A DNA stretch of 64,000 nucleotides, from the NCBI RefSeq assembly GCF_002370355.1, contig NZ_AP017929.1, positions 496,001 through 560,000 on the forward strand, read 5' to 3'. Origin of the DNA: Latilactobacillus sakei subsp. sakei DSM 20017 = JCM 1157 (GTDB lineage Bacteria; Bacillota; Bacilli; Lactobacillales; Lactobacillaceae). Made by a program: the position numbers and the translations under genes. Below the pieces are notes generated by a model. That model was given only the letters and a program-made list of their open reading frames with translations, did no database searches and was not told where the DNA came from. Shown here piece by piece: positions 33,755 to 41,704 of the stretch. How positions within the stretch are numbered: position 1 is the stretch's first letter; every line of letters begins with the position of its first letter.

Positions 33755-35098
33755 TTGTCAAGTGGTCAGATATTTACCAATCTGTTCGTCATGCTCGTTA
33801 CCTTCTTTCTAGCAGCTTTTTTCGTTGCTGCAGAATTCGCACTCGTTCAAACACGTCCAAGTGCCTTAGAAGATGCGATTCATTCCGGAAATGGTAGTCC
33901 TAAAAAATTAAAACTCGCCCTTAAGATGACTCAAAATCTCAATGAGTATCTTTCAACCACGCAAGTTGGGGTCAGTGTTGCGGGGATTATTTTAGGGTGG
34001 ATTGGTGAATCAACTGTCGAAACAGTGTTAGTTGATTTATTAGGCTTGACGCATCTTGTCTCTGAGAGCGGCCTGCACATTATCGGCGCAGTTGCCGGTG
34101 TTTTAGTCCTAACCTATTTAGAAGTTGTCTTCACTGAAATTGTACCGAAGAATATCAGTATCGATATCCCAATGCAGATGTTGATGGCCGTCGCTAAGCC
34201 ACTTCATTACTGTCACATCATTTTCTACCCATTTGTCTGGTTACTAAATGTTTCCGCAAACGGCGTTGTTAAACTGATCGGTTTTGCACCTGCTGACGAA
34301 AGTAGCGATGTTTTATCACAAGCTGAAATCATCAGCCTTTCTAAAAATGCCGTAACCGGTGGTGAATTGGATCGTAACGATTTAGTTTACATGCAACGGG
34401 CCTTTGATTTTAACGATCGAATTGCCAAAGACGTGATGGTCGATCGAACTAGTTTATACGTCGTCGATATTACAGATACCGTCAAAGACGTTGTTAAGGA
34501 TTATCTCCAACAAGGCTTTAGTCGCTTCCCAGTGGTCGCTGAAAATGATAAAGATAAAATTCTCGGTTACGTCTACGCCTACGACTTGGTGCGCCAAGCA
34601 CAAGTCGATGATTCAATCCGCGTTAGCAAATTACTCCGCTCAATCATCTCTGTTCCCGAAACAACACCCATCCATAGTTTATTAACGCAAATGATTAATA
34701 AACAAACACCGATTGTGGTCGTTGTTGACGAATACGGTGGGACGAGTGGGATTGTCACCGATAAAGATATTTACGAAGAATTATTCGGGACTGTCAAAGA
34801 TGAAATCGATGACGTTTCGGATGAATATATCATCAAAGAAAATGACAACCGTTATCGCGTTAGCGGTAAAACAACGCTTTACGATTTTGAACGCTTCTTC
34901 AAGGCAGACATTGAAGCCTTTGAAGCATCAGATAGCGTAACCGTTGCCGGTTATGTCTTGGAAAACTTCGCTAACTTACATCAAGATTCCGTTGTTTCAA
35001 TTGACCGCTTCGATTTAACGGTCGCTGAATTTAACCGTGGTTACATTGATTGGTTTGAAGTTTCCGTCAATCCACAACGTGCAGATACAACACTTTAA
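33755..35098 (+). CDS. CNNM/CorC-type transporter-associated protein (DUF21-CBS-CorC_HlyC)
   Basis: A 447-residue protein with a DUF21 membrane domain (about 1-200, including STTQVGVSVAGIILGWIGE and EVVFTEIVPKNISI), a pair of CBS domains (about 215-340, KDVMVDRTSLYVVDI and TPIVVVVDEYGGTSGIVT) and a C-terminal CorC_HlyC domain (355-435). The family is linked to magnesium export and resistance, formerly called hemolysin C-like. It starts at TTG 33755 after TGGGGAA. Transcribed alone. Confidence 0.92.
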   Translation: MSSGQIFTNLFVMLVTFFLAAFFVAAEFALVQTRPSALEDAIHSGNGSPKKLKLALKMTQNLNEYLSTTQVGVSVAGIILGWIGESTVETVLVDLLGLTHLVSESGLHIIGAVAGVLVLTYLEVVFTEIVPKNISIDIPMQMLMAVAKPLHYCHIIFYPFVWLLNVSANGVVKLIGFAPADESSDVLSQAEIISLSKNAVTGGELDRNDLVYMQRAFDFNDRIAKDVMVDRTSLYVVDITDTVKDVVKDYLQQGFSRFPVVAENDKDKILGYVYAYDLVRQAQVDDSIRVSKLLRSIISVPETTPIHSLLTQMINKQTPIVVVVDEYGGTSGIVTDKDIYEELFGTVKDEIDDVSDEYIIKENDNRYRVSGKTTLYDFERFFKADIEAFEASDSVTVAGYVLENFANLHQDSVVSIDRFDLTVAEFNRGYIDWFEVSVNPQRADTTL

Positions 35099-35103
35099 AA
35101 GTC

Positions 35104-35138
35104 AAAAAAGGCGTCGACATAATTGTCGACGCCTTTTT
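35104..35138. terminator. Bidirectional terminator between the CNNM and degV genes
   Basis: AAAAAAGGCGTCGACA pairs with TGTCGACGCCTTTTT over an ATAAT loop, between convergent genes. Confidence 0.9.
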
Positions 35139-35145
35139 AATCGCT

Positions 35146-36006
35146 TTAAATTAGATAATCGCGGCCCCAAATAATGCCCATCACCTTTTCACCAGTGTGA
35201 ACCCCAACAACTGGTCCGATATGACTGGTTTCAATTGGCATCCCTGGGAATTTGGTCGTCAGGGTCTCAACCCACTGCGCACTTTCTTCTGGGTTATTCC
35301 CATCGATCACGCACGCGCGAATCGGATAATCAGCGGCTGCCACGGCGGCTTCAAAATCCGTTAACACTTTTTGAAAGGCCCGTTTTTTCGTCCGTTCCTT
35401 GGTCAACGCAACAATTTTGCCAGCTGTATCGAAACTTAAAATTGGTTTGATCCGTAATAAGTTGCCGACAAAGGCGGCCCCGTTAGAAATCCGCCCAGTC
35501 CGCATCAGATGGCTCAAATCATCGACGACGAAGTAAACACCGATTGTCTCCCGCAAAGCAGCCAATTTAGGCATAATGGTTTCAGCGTGTTCGCCTTGGG
35601 CCACTAGACGCGCTGCTTCTAATGCTAGGAAAGCTTCGCCAGCACTCGTGACTTTCGAATCAAATGGATAAACTCTAATACCTTCGACTTGGCGAGCATA
35701 AGCTTGCAGGTTATTGATAAAACTCGTAATCCCACTCGATAAATGAATACAAATGACTTCATCGAAACCATCTTCGATCAGTTGGTCAAAAACCATCTGC
35801 ATTTGACCCATCGTAATTTGGGACGTAGTTGGTAATTTATCGGTGGTACGCATTTTTTCATAAAATTCAGTGGTTGAAATTTCAATATTTTCTAAATAAG
35901 TTTGTTGGCCAAAAATCACCGTGATCGGTACAACGATGATTTGATTGGCCTGCGCAACCTGAGGATCAAGGTAAGCGGCGCTATCTGTTACAATTGCCGT
36001 TTTCAT
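35146..36006 (-). CDS. DegV family fatty-acid-binding protein
   Basis: A 286-residue two-domain protein. IVTDSAAYL (4-12) begins the N-terminal DegV domain, TSQITMGQMQMVF and ICIHLSSGITSFINNL are the lipid-site motifs, and DLSHLMRTGRISNGAAF follows. DegV proteins are the FakB-type subunits that bind fatty acids for phosphorylation by FakA. The frame is open to 36039, but ATG 36006 follows AAAGGAGTC and matches the family start. No fakA is nearby. Confidence 0.9.
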   Translation of the reverse strand: MKTAIVTDSAAYLDPQVAQANQIIVVPITVIFGQQTYLENIEISTTEFYEKMRTTDKLPTTSQITMGQMQMVFDQLIEDGFDEVICIHLSSGITSFINNLQAYARQVEGIRVYPFDSKVTSAGEAFLALEAARLVAQGEHAETIMPKLAALRETIGVYFVVDDLSHLMRTGRISNGAAFVGNLLRIKPILSFDTAGKIVALTKERTKKRAFQKVLTDFEAAVAAADYPIRACVIDGNNPEESAQWVETLTTKFPGMPIETSHIGPVVGVHTGEKVMGIIWGRDYLI

Positions 36007-36072
36007 GTAAGACTCCTTTGTAACACTATTTTTTGCCATTATCCCACCTTAATCCTGAAATAACAAGCAAGC

Positions 36073-36107
36073 AAAAAGCAGTGTCGCCTTTGGACACTGC
36101 TTTTTAA
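36073..36107 (-). terminator. Terminator after the iron-sulfur family gene
   Basis: AAAAAGCAGTGTC pairs with GACACTGCTTTTT across a seven-base loop. Confidence 0.85.
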
Positions 36108-36115
36108 AATAGTCC

Positions 36116-36481
36116 CTATTCTGTTATTTTTTCATGATCAAAAACGATAATTGGCACCCGGTTATCAACGACACCGCTGTTATTAACTAAGGTTAATACT
36201 TGGCGTTTTTCATCTAAATCGAGGACCTCGTGACCGTCAAAATAGTCGGCCGTATATGCCTTATAGTGAATAGGGCCCATTTCCGAGTCAAACGTTTCTG
36301 TATAGCTCTTTAGATCTGCATCATTTGGTACAATTAATAAACGAAAATCAGTATCTAATGAACAAAAACCAACCTTTGAGAAGGGGCCGACACCGTCATT
36401 TAAGTCGAGTAATAATGCTTGATCAGTCGTCATCTGTTTTTGAATCTTCTCTTGAGCTGCTGCTGTTATTTTTAATACCAT
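36116..36481 (-). CDS. Iron-sulfur cluster biosynthesis family (HesB-like) protein
   Basis: A 121-residue protein of the HesB/IscA-like fold (ITAAAQEKIQ start, GVGPFSKVGFCSLDTDFRLLIV core). It keeps only one Cys (in VGFCSLD) and lacks the CGC motif of true A-type carriers, as do the small Lactobacillales members. A direct iron-sulfur role is therefore doubtful. The frame is open to 36499; ATG 36481, eight bases after AAAGGGATG, is the likely start. Confidence 0.75.
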   Translation of the reverse strand: MVLKITAAAQEKIQKQMTTDQALLLDLNDGVGPFSKVGFCSLDTDFRLLIVPNDADLKSYTETFDSEMGPIHYKAYTADYFDGHEVLDLDEKRQVLTLVNNSGVVDNRVPIIVFDHEKITE

Positions 36482-36597
36482 ATTAATCATCCCTTTCATA
36501 CGTTTAGCTTACCACCATTTAGATTTTACACAATTTATATGCTCACAGTGAGTGTGCTACAATAGTTATAGTACTTATCTATCCAGGAGGCGTTTCG

Positions 36598-37041
36598 ATG
36601 TTTTTTTATCGCTATTCTTATTTCATCAATCAAAATGATTTCGAGTTCTATTTCAAAATATTACTCTCACTGCTCGTTGGGAGTTTAATTCTCATTTTCT
36701 TTGTCCAATACCTACGCCACCGGTCCGATTCAAAATATCGGGACCTCTTGATTATCTTCGTCTTAGTCGGCGTTTTGCTCGGTGGCATTCAGTATACAAG
36801 AGTGGAGCAGCTCAACACTGCGCACTCACAACAAGCACAAATGACGCAGTTCATGAAGAGCATTGCTCAGGCACAGAAAGTACCGGTCAAATCGGTTTCC
36901 GTCAACGCCACTTCACTTCAACAAAATATGGTCGTCAAAGTTCATCAGCACTACTATCAAGTGGTTTTCGACAATAACTTTACCAGTTACCAACTAAAAA
37001 AAGCACAAGTCATCAATCCTAAAATAACCTACCAACAATAA
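36598..37041 (+). CDS. DUF3290 membrane protein
   Basis: A 147-residue protein with two transmembrane helices (about 20-40 and 49-64) and a soluble C-terminal domain that faces outward or inward. It matches DUF3290, which is nearly always encoded directly before a DUF421 gene, as here (12-base gap). The pair resembles B. subtilis YetF/YdfS-type membrane proteins of unknown role. ATG follows AGGAGGCG and a TGC-TACAAT extended -10 lies near 36558. Confidence 0.88.
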   Translation: MFFYRYSYFINQNDFEFYFKILLSLLVGSLILIFFVQYLRHRSDSKYRDLLIIFVLVGVLLGGIQYTRVEQLNTAHSQQAQMTQFMKSIAQAQKVPVKSVSVNATSLQQNMVVKVHQHYYQVVFDNNFTSYQLKKAQVINPKITYQQ

Positions 37042-37053
37042 GGAGTCAGCCAC

Positions 37054-37680
37054 ATGCCATCTTATTTAGATATCACAATTAAACTTATTCTCGGTTTTTT
37101 CTGCCTCGTTTTACAAATTAACCTCTCTGGTAAGGGTAACTTAGCCCCTTCCAGTGGGATCGATCAACTTCAAAATTACGTCCTCGGCGGGATTGTCGGC
37201 GGTATGATTTATAACGCCGATATCTCGTTTATCCAATTTTTCCTCGTGCTCTTAATCTGGACGCTGATTGTCTTCACCATGAAATTCCTAACCACACATA
37301 ATCAACGAATTAAACGTTGGGTAATTGGTGTTCCCCAAACGATTATCACTAATGGCCGCATCGATGCCCAAACAGCTGCCAAAAACAGCTTGTCAGCCCA
37401 AGATCTCGCTTTTAAACTCAGAATTGCCGGGATTAGCGATATTCGGACCGTTCAACGAGCAATTCTAGAACAAAACGGCCAACTGACGATTACCCAAAAA
37501 GGCGACGCAACAATCAAATACCCACTGATTATGGATGGGCAAATCAACGTCGATGCATTAAGTTTAATCGACAAAGATGAAGACTGGTTACTCGCTGATG
37601 TCGCCCAACAAGGGTACGAACTACAACAGATCTACATGGCCAATTATCTCGACCATCAAATTGTCATCACGGCTTATTAA
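37054..37680 (+). CDS. DUF421 (YetF-like) membrane protein
   Basis: A 208-residue protein with three N-terminal transmembrane helices (to about 85) and a cytoplasmic DUF421 domain, including IDAQTAAKNSLSAQDLAFKLR and TVQRAILEQNGQLTI. It ends with a small beta domain. It follows DUF3290 with a 12-base gap and an AAGGAG site, so they form a two-gene operon. Family members have no firm function; stress or germination roles have been suggested for Bacillus homologues. Confidence 0.9.
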   Translation: MPSYLDITIKLILGFFCLVLQINLSGKGNLAPSSGIDQLQNYVLGGIVGGMIYNADISFIQFFLVLLIWTLIVFTMKFLTTHNQRIKRWVIGVPQTIITNGRIDAQTAAKNSLSAQDLAFKLRIAGISDIRTVQRAILEQNGQLTITQKGDATIKYPLIMDGQINVDALSLIDKDEDWLLADVAQQGYELQQIYMANYLDHQIVITAY

Positions 37681-37681
37681 A

Positions 37682-37732
37682 TAAAAAAAGGTGCGGGAAC
37701 GAAAGTCACTTTCGTCCTCACACCTTTTTTTG
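37682..37732. terminator. Bidirectional terminator
   Basis: AAAAAAGGTGCGGGAACGAAAG pairs with CTTTCGTCCTCACACC and T-tract, between the convergent DUF421 and 37734 genes. Confidence 0.85.
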
Positions 37733-37733
37733 G

Positions 37734-38591
37734 TTAACGAACCTTCTGGAAAATCTTCGCTAGAATCCACAAAACAACCCCGCTGATCAATGTGATCAGG
37801 CTGATTTGCCAAGCATAATCCAAGACGCTTGTTGCATAGTTAATAATGACTGTATTGAACTCACCAGCACGTTGGGCGACTTCTTCAATCAAGCCACTGA
37901 ATTTGGCCGTTTCAGTCCCTAAGAGGAGGAATAAGCCACTCCAAGCAAGTGCTGCGCCCAAACTCCCGAATAGGTAGCGGAACTTCCCACTGACTGCATA
38001 TTGGACGATTAATAAGACGATCCCCATGATAATCGCAATCCACATCCCAATGTTAACGACACTTGTCATGATGGCCAATTCAGAAACCATTGGTGCCAAA
38101 TAAGGCGTTTGAATTTGATCATTTAAATAAGTCTTCAATGGTGGTTGAACAGCCGCCACCGCCGTTTTGACTAAAGCTTGTTCAATGGGGTTGCTGGGAA
38201 TCGCCGCTGTTAAATTCCCAGCCATTTGTTCAACCATTTGATCACTATCTAATGGCCGATCTTTGAACGCATAGATATTCTTAACGGTCTTGTTCATATC
38301 CGTTTTAACGTCTGCAGTTGAGAGCAATTGGACTTGAACCGATTGCGGTAAGCCATTTTTTTGCGCCGCATCTAATAAGACTGTATTGAATTCGTTTGTC
38401 ACGAGTTTCAAGGTCTTCGGCTGATTAAGTTGTTCTTGGGTGAATGATTCTTTTAAGACTGTTTGATTTAAAATGATGCCGCCAATCCCGAAGAAGGCAC
38501 AGCAAAAAATTAAAAAAGTCAGAAAACGGCTGAGACCCTTATTCGGTCTTGTCGTCTTTGGCGTTTGATCCAGTCGACTCATATTTGTCAT
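37734..38591 (-). CDS. Hypothetical membrane protein
   Basis: A 285-residue protein, not recognised. It has a short basic cytoplasmic start, one helix (about 21-43), an approximately 130-residue extracytoplasmic region rich in Gln and Thr, then three helices in the C-terminal 120 residues (near 175-195, 205-225 and 255-280). This one-plus-three layout is found in Lactobacillales membrane proteins without assigned role. The frame is open to 38648, but ATG 38591 follows GAAAGGAAAA. Divergent from nrdI. Confidence 0.65.
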   Translation of the reverse strand: MTNMSRLDQTPKTTRPNKGLSRFLTFLIFCCAFFGIGGIILNQTVLKESFTQEQLNQPKTLKLVTNEFNTVLLDAAQKNGLPQSVQVQLLSTADVKTDMNKTVKNIYAFKDRPLDSDQMVEQMAGNLTAAIPSNPIEQALVKTAVAAVQPPLKTYLNDQIQTPYLAPMVSELAIMTSVVNIGMWIAIIMGIVLLIVQYAVSGKFRYLFGSLGAALAWSGLFLLLGTETAKFSGLIEEVAQRAGEFNTVIINYATSVLDYAWQISLITLISGVVLWILAKIFQKVR

Positions 38592-38698
38592 CGTATTTTT
38601 CCTTTCGATTTCACAGTTATCCTTAAATTTTAAGACTAGGCATATCAATTATTAAATGCTACAGTGAGTATATAGTATCGTTCACAGGAGGCACTTCA

Positions 38699-39166
38699 AT
38701 GATCACTAATCTATCCATTTTATATATTTCACTAGCTGGTAATACCCGTTCTTTTGTTTCCGATTTACAAGACTATGCGCAACAACAACATACCACTAAC
38801 CCGGCTTTGCCTACTATTTCATTAACTGAGATTTCAGATGCAACCCCCTTTAAGGATGAAACAGAACCTTTTTACGCTTTTGTGCCCACATACTTAGATG
38901 GTGGCAATGGTATCGATAATGGCGTCAAAGAATTGATGACCAACAGCTTAGGCGAATATATCGCTTATGGGCGTAATGCTGATTTATGTTACGGCGTGAT
39001 TGGCAGCGGCAATCGTAATTTCAACGAACAGTATTGCTTAACTGCTAAACGCTATGCCGAACAATTTAACGTCCCCTTCATCGCGGATTACGAACTCCGC
39101 GGTAACTCACGTGATGTTGGCCGAATCTACATGTTATTAGTCGCTAATGCGCAAAAACACGCTTAG
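38699..39166 (+). CDS. nrdI: Ribonucleotide reductase assembly flavoprotein NrdI
   Basis: A 155-residue flavodoxin-like protein that activates the dimanganese cofactor of class Ib ribonucleotide reductase. ILYISLAGNTRSFV (7-20) is the FMN phosphate loop, VPTYLDGGNGIDNGV (62-76) and GVIGSGNRNFNEQYCLTAK (98-116) are NrdI motifs. It stands alone; nrdE, nrdF and nrdH are not in the window. ATG follows AGGAGG. Its stop overlaps the convergent HAD gene by four bases, with no terminator between them. Confidence 0.93.
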   Translation: MITNLSILYISLAGNTRSFVSDLQDYAQQQHTTNPALPTISLTEISDATPFKDETEPFYAFVPTYLDGGNGIDNGVKELMTNSLGEYIAYGRNADLCYGVIGSGNRNFNEQYCLTAKRYAEQFNVPFIADYELRGNSRDVGRIYMLLVANAQKHA

Positions 39167-39831
39167 AGCTTCAAATTAGCGGGTAACGTCGTAATTAAAT
39201 CAGTCGGTTGGGTCACAATTTGGACCGCACCGGCTTTTTTCAGTTCGGCGATACTCCCGAAACCATAACTGACACCAACAGCCGCCATTTCATTTTGTTT
39301 GGCACCAAGGATATCATTTTGACGATCGCCGACCATCAAGAGTGGTTCGGTCTTCGTTGATAAACCAAGTTCTGCCAACGCATAAGTGATAACATCCGCT
39401 TTTTTAACCCGCGTTGTTTCATCAACACTTGCACCGTAGACACCGCTAAAGTAAGGCGTTAACTCTAAGTGGTCGATAATCTTCTTGGCAAAAGGTTCAG
39501 GTTTAGACGTTGCAATCGCCAATTGTAAATCTTGTGCTTGTAAGGCTGCCAATGTTTCGTGCATGCCTGGATAAAGTTCATTTTCATATAAGCCTTTAGG
39601 CGCATAATATTCTTGGAATGTTTTAATCGCCTGTTGCGTCGCTGCTTCATCTAAACCAAAGACTCTCATAATTGTTTCGTTAAGTGGTGGGCCAATAAAA
39701 CTAATTAATTGGGCCGTCGTTTGCGTTGGCAAGGCCAATTCTTCAATCATGTACTCTAAGGCATTGATAATGCCCTTTTGTGAGTCGGCAATCGTACCAT
39801 CTAAATCAAATAAAACTGTTCCTTTTGTCAT
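39163..39831 (-). CDS. HAD family hydrolase (phosphoglycolate phosphatase-like)
   Basis: A 222-residue haloacid dehalogenase-superfamily phosphatase. Motif I is FDLDGTIADS with Asp9 and Asp11, motif II is the Thr/Ser in IATSKPEPFAKK, and motif III/IV is MVGDRQNDILGAKQN. The cap domain (about 15-85) is of the Gph/PgmB type. Substrate unknown; relatives remove phosphate from phosphoglycolate or sugar phosphates. Convergent overlap with nrdI by four bases. Confidence 0.9.
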   Translation of the reverse strand: MTKGTVLFDLDGTIADSQKGIINALEYMIEELALPTQTTAQLISFIGPPLNETIMRVFGLDEAATQQAIKTFQEYYAPKGLYENELYPGMHETLAALQAQDLQLAIATSKPEPFAKKIIDHLELTPYFSGVYGASVDETTRVKKADVITYALAELGLSTKTEPLLMVGDRQNDILGAKQNEMAAVGVSYGFGSIAELKKAGAVQIVTQPTDLITTLPANLKL

Positions 39832-39909
39832 CGATTCTCATCCTCAATCCCTTTGAATATACTTTATTTTAGCATACTATTTTTACCTTAAACTTTCCTT
39901 ATTCTTTTT

Positions 39910-39963
39910 TTCATAAATCTATAAAGTGCGCTTCACAGAATCTTCACATTTCCCCATTATAGT
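39910..39963 (+). promoter_or_regulatory. TTCACA direct-repeat promoter region
   Basis: TTCACA at 39932-39937 and 39943-39948 is repeated with 11-base spacing, and a weaker TTCATA (39910) is in the same phase. Such hexamer repeats with N5 gaps are bound by PhoP/OmpR-family response regulators. TATAGT (39958-39963) is a plausible -10 box. Confidence 0.5.
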
Positions 39964-39965
39964 TA

Positions 39966-40160
39966 TGAGTATAGAAAAGCGATACTTTTCTATTTCATAC
40001 TACTTAACTTTTTCATTTTACTCCTCCAAAGTAAAATACCGGTGAAGCGTGGCTTCACCGCACAGATTATCCCCCCAAAATAATCTGTAAAACCCTTACT
40101 CCTTTTTAGATCTTCGGATCTGCAAAAAGTCGGTCCCCCCAAGACCGACTTTTTGTTTGC
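39966..40160 (+). ncRNA. Candidate small regulatory RNA with C-rich hairpin loops
   Basis: Six stems follow in a row with no overlapping gene: 39971-39993, 40015-40037 (loop TCCTCCAAA), 40040-40060, 40062-40088 (loop CCCCCCAAA), 40108-40121 (UUCG tetraloop) and 40124-40154 (loop CCCCCAA), the last with a T-tract as terminator. Stem arms are perfect in all six. The C-rich loops could pair with Shine-Dalgarno sequences, as in Listeria LhrC or streptococcal csRNAs. A 26-codon ATG frame at 39966 has no ribosome site. This explains most of the 380-base gene-free gap. Confidence 0.65.
40124..40155 (+). terminator. Terminator of the candidate small RNA
   Basis: AAAAAGTCGGTC and GACCGACTTTTT form a perfect 12-bp stem with a CCCCCAA loop; it also has T residues on the other strand. 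Confidence 0.85.
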
Positions 40161-40163
40161 ATA

Positions 40164-40213
40164 AAAATAGCTAGCGATTAAACCAACATCGGTTAACCGC
40201 TAGCTATTTTTTT
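40164..40213. terminator. Terminator of the alpha/beta hydrolase gene
   Basis: AAAAATAGCTAGCG pairs with CGCTAGCTATTTTT around a 22-base loop that contains a smaller stem. It lies at the stop codon of the minus-strand hydrolase. Confidence 0.8.
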
Positions 40214-40976
40214 ATTTCAGATGGGCCTGCATAAATGTGACGGTGTCCAGTTGGGGCTCGTCAGATACTTTGTGTTGACCGTTATTTTCAGTCGTCAATG
40301 TAACTTGGCTTGTTGCCGGTGTTTCATCTTCAGTAATCTGCGTGATGAAATCAGCGGTAAATTGGTAGGGCACCATTGGATCAGCGGTCCCGTGATAAAA
40401 ATGGAGCGGACGACCCGCTAAGCGCTCAGCATTTAATGCCAAATCATATTCTGCTAAATCTGCGAGTGTCGTTTCAATTTGATCTTGGTATCGTTCTTGA
40501 ATCGATTGCGGTAATTGACTGGTTTGCCATTTGGCAAAAGCAACCGGCATTGGTGAGCCAATCTTATCAACCCCGACTTTAACGTTGGGATAACGAGCTA
40601 AAATAGCATCCGTTGTAATCCCGCCCATTGATGTCCCAGTAACACCAATCCGTTCTGGGTCAACTAAGCCTTCCGCTTGTAATGCAGCGACTAATGGGCC
40701 AAATTCATCGACTGATTGCATCACAATCTGCCAGAATTCAAACATTAATTCTGAAAACATTTGGCTACCGTGACGTTTACCATGATACTTAGCGTCCGGT
40801 AAAACAACCCGAAAACCTGCTTTAGCGAGAAAGTTAGCCAACATCAATTCAGATTCCTTCCGATGCGTCCAACCGTGATAGACAAATACCGTTGGTAACA
40901 AGGTTTGTTCTTGCCCACTCGGCGTCACAATTAACGTGCTGACGGCGCCAAATTGGCGTTCTTCGATACTAATCAT
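40212..40976 (-). CDS. Alpha/beta hydrolase (acyl esterase/peptidase-like)
   Basis: A 254-residue serine hydrolase. The nucleophile elbow is GTSMGG with Ser116, and the rest of the triad is Asp199 in YHGTADPMV and His235 in GQHKVSDE. VFVYHGWTHRKESE (31-44) is the oxyanion-hole strand. It lacks a signal peptide and is therefore cytosolic; the family (dienelactone hydrolase/prolyl oligopeptidase-like, BAAT type) covers esterases and peptidases, so the substrate is open. It may be the first gene after DUF1129 in the same direction. Confidence 0.88.
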   Translation of the reverse strand: MISIEERQFGAVSTLIVTPSGQEQTLLPTVFVYHGWTHRKESELMLANFLAKAGFRVVLPDAKYHGKRHGSQMFSELMFEFWQIVMQSVDEFGPLVAALQAEGLVDPERIGVTGTSMGGITTDAILARYPNVKVGVDKIGSPMPVAFAKWQTSQLPQSIQERYQDQIETTLADLAEYDLALNAERLAGRPLHFYHGTADPMVPYQFTADFITQITEDETPATSQVTLTTENNGQHKVSDEPQLDTVTFMQAHLK

Positions 40977-41012
40977 TCATCTGTCTCCCTCTTTTTAATT
41001 TCCCGGGCAATA

Positions 41013-41687
41013 CTACCCGAAGAAAGTGCCGGTAATCTTATAACGACGCTTAATGTAGATGCGAACTACGATTAATAATGCCGCAATCACGATTTGAATC
41101 CATGCTGGTAAGACTGGGTTCATGAAACCTGGAATTAAGATTGTCACACCATACGCGGCGACAAAGGCCAAGGTTAAACCGACAACGATTAACGCCATCT
41201 TCCAGAATGGTGGGCGTTGTTCCTTAGGCATTTGTGTATAGCGCATTGGATAAGTCATGATAACGCCGGCCATCGCAGCTGTAATCACGATTGAGGTAAT
41301 CCCAATCATTGCATTTGAATTCTTGCTTGAAAATTGCGCTGCAATCCCGTTGAAAGCTAAATACATAATCAAGAAAATCAAAGCATTATCCAGCATTTGT
41401 AATTGTAAACTCGTTTTAACGGGTGCTTTTGGCGCATGTAACAATTGATTAATCTTCGTGCTGACTGGCCCGTAAATTTGTGTTGCGGGTTGTCCTTTGT
41501 GTTGCGCTTCAAGCATTTCGGGTAACATTTCAGCAAGCATTTCAGCTTGTTTTTCGTCTGAAACATCATCTTCTTTTAAAGCACGCTTGAATTTAAATAA
41601 ATAGTCCGCGTTTTTCTTACTTAATTGTTTACTGAGCGCGTCAACATCCACTTGCTCTGTTTCTACTGCTGGTTCTGTCTTAGCCAA
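41013..41687 (-). CDS. DUF1129 membrane protein
   Basis: A 224-residue protein with a charged, helical cytoplasmic domain (1-90, LSKKNADYLFKFKRALKED, typical of DUF1129) and four transmembrane helices after residue 100. The function of DUF1129 is unknown. It lies 17 bases after ychF on the same strand, with AGGAGGAG before the ATG, so it is probably part of the rsmG-noc-par-ychF transcription unit. Confidence 0.88.
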   Translation of the reverse strand: MAKTEPAVETEQVDVDALSKQLSKKNADYLFKFKRALKEDDVSDEKQAEMLAEMLPEMLEAQHKGQPATQIYGPVSTKINQLLHAPKAPVKTSLQLQMLDNALIFLIMYLAFNGIAAQFSSKNSNAMIGITSIVITAAMAGVIMTYPMRYTQMPKEQRPPFWKMALIVVGLTLAFVAAYGVTILIPGFMNPVLPAWIQIVIAALLIVVRIYIKRRYKITGTFFG

Positions 41688-41704
41688 TTGTTCTCCTCCT
41701 CAAA

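Noticed and set aside
39966-40046. 26-codon open frame at the start of the candidate small RNA
   Set aside because: There is no Shine-Dalgarno sequence, and the codons cover the hairpins; a leader peptide is possible but unsupported.
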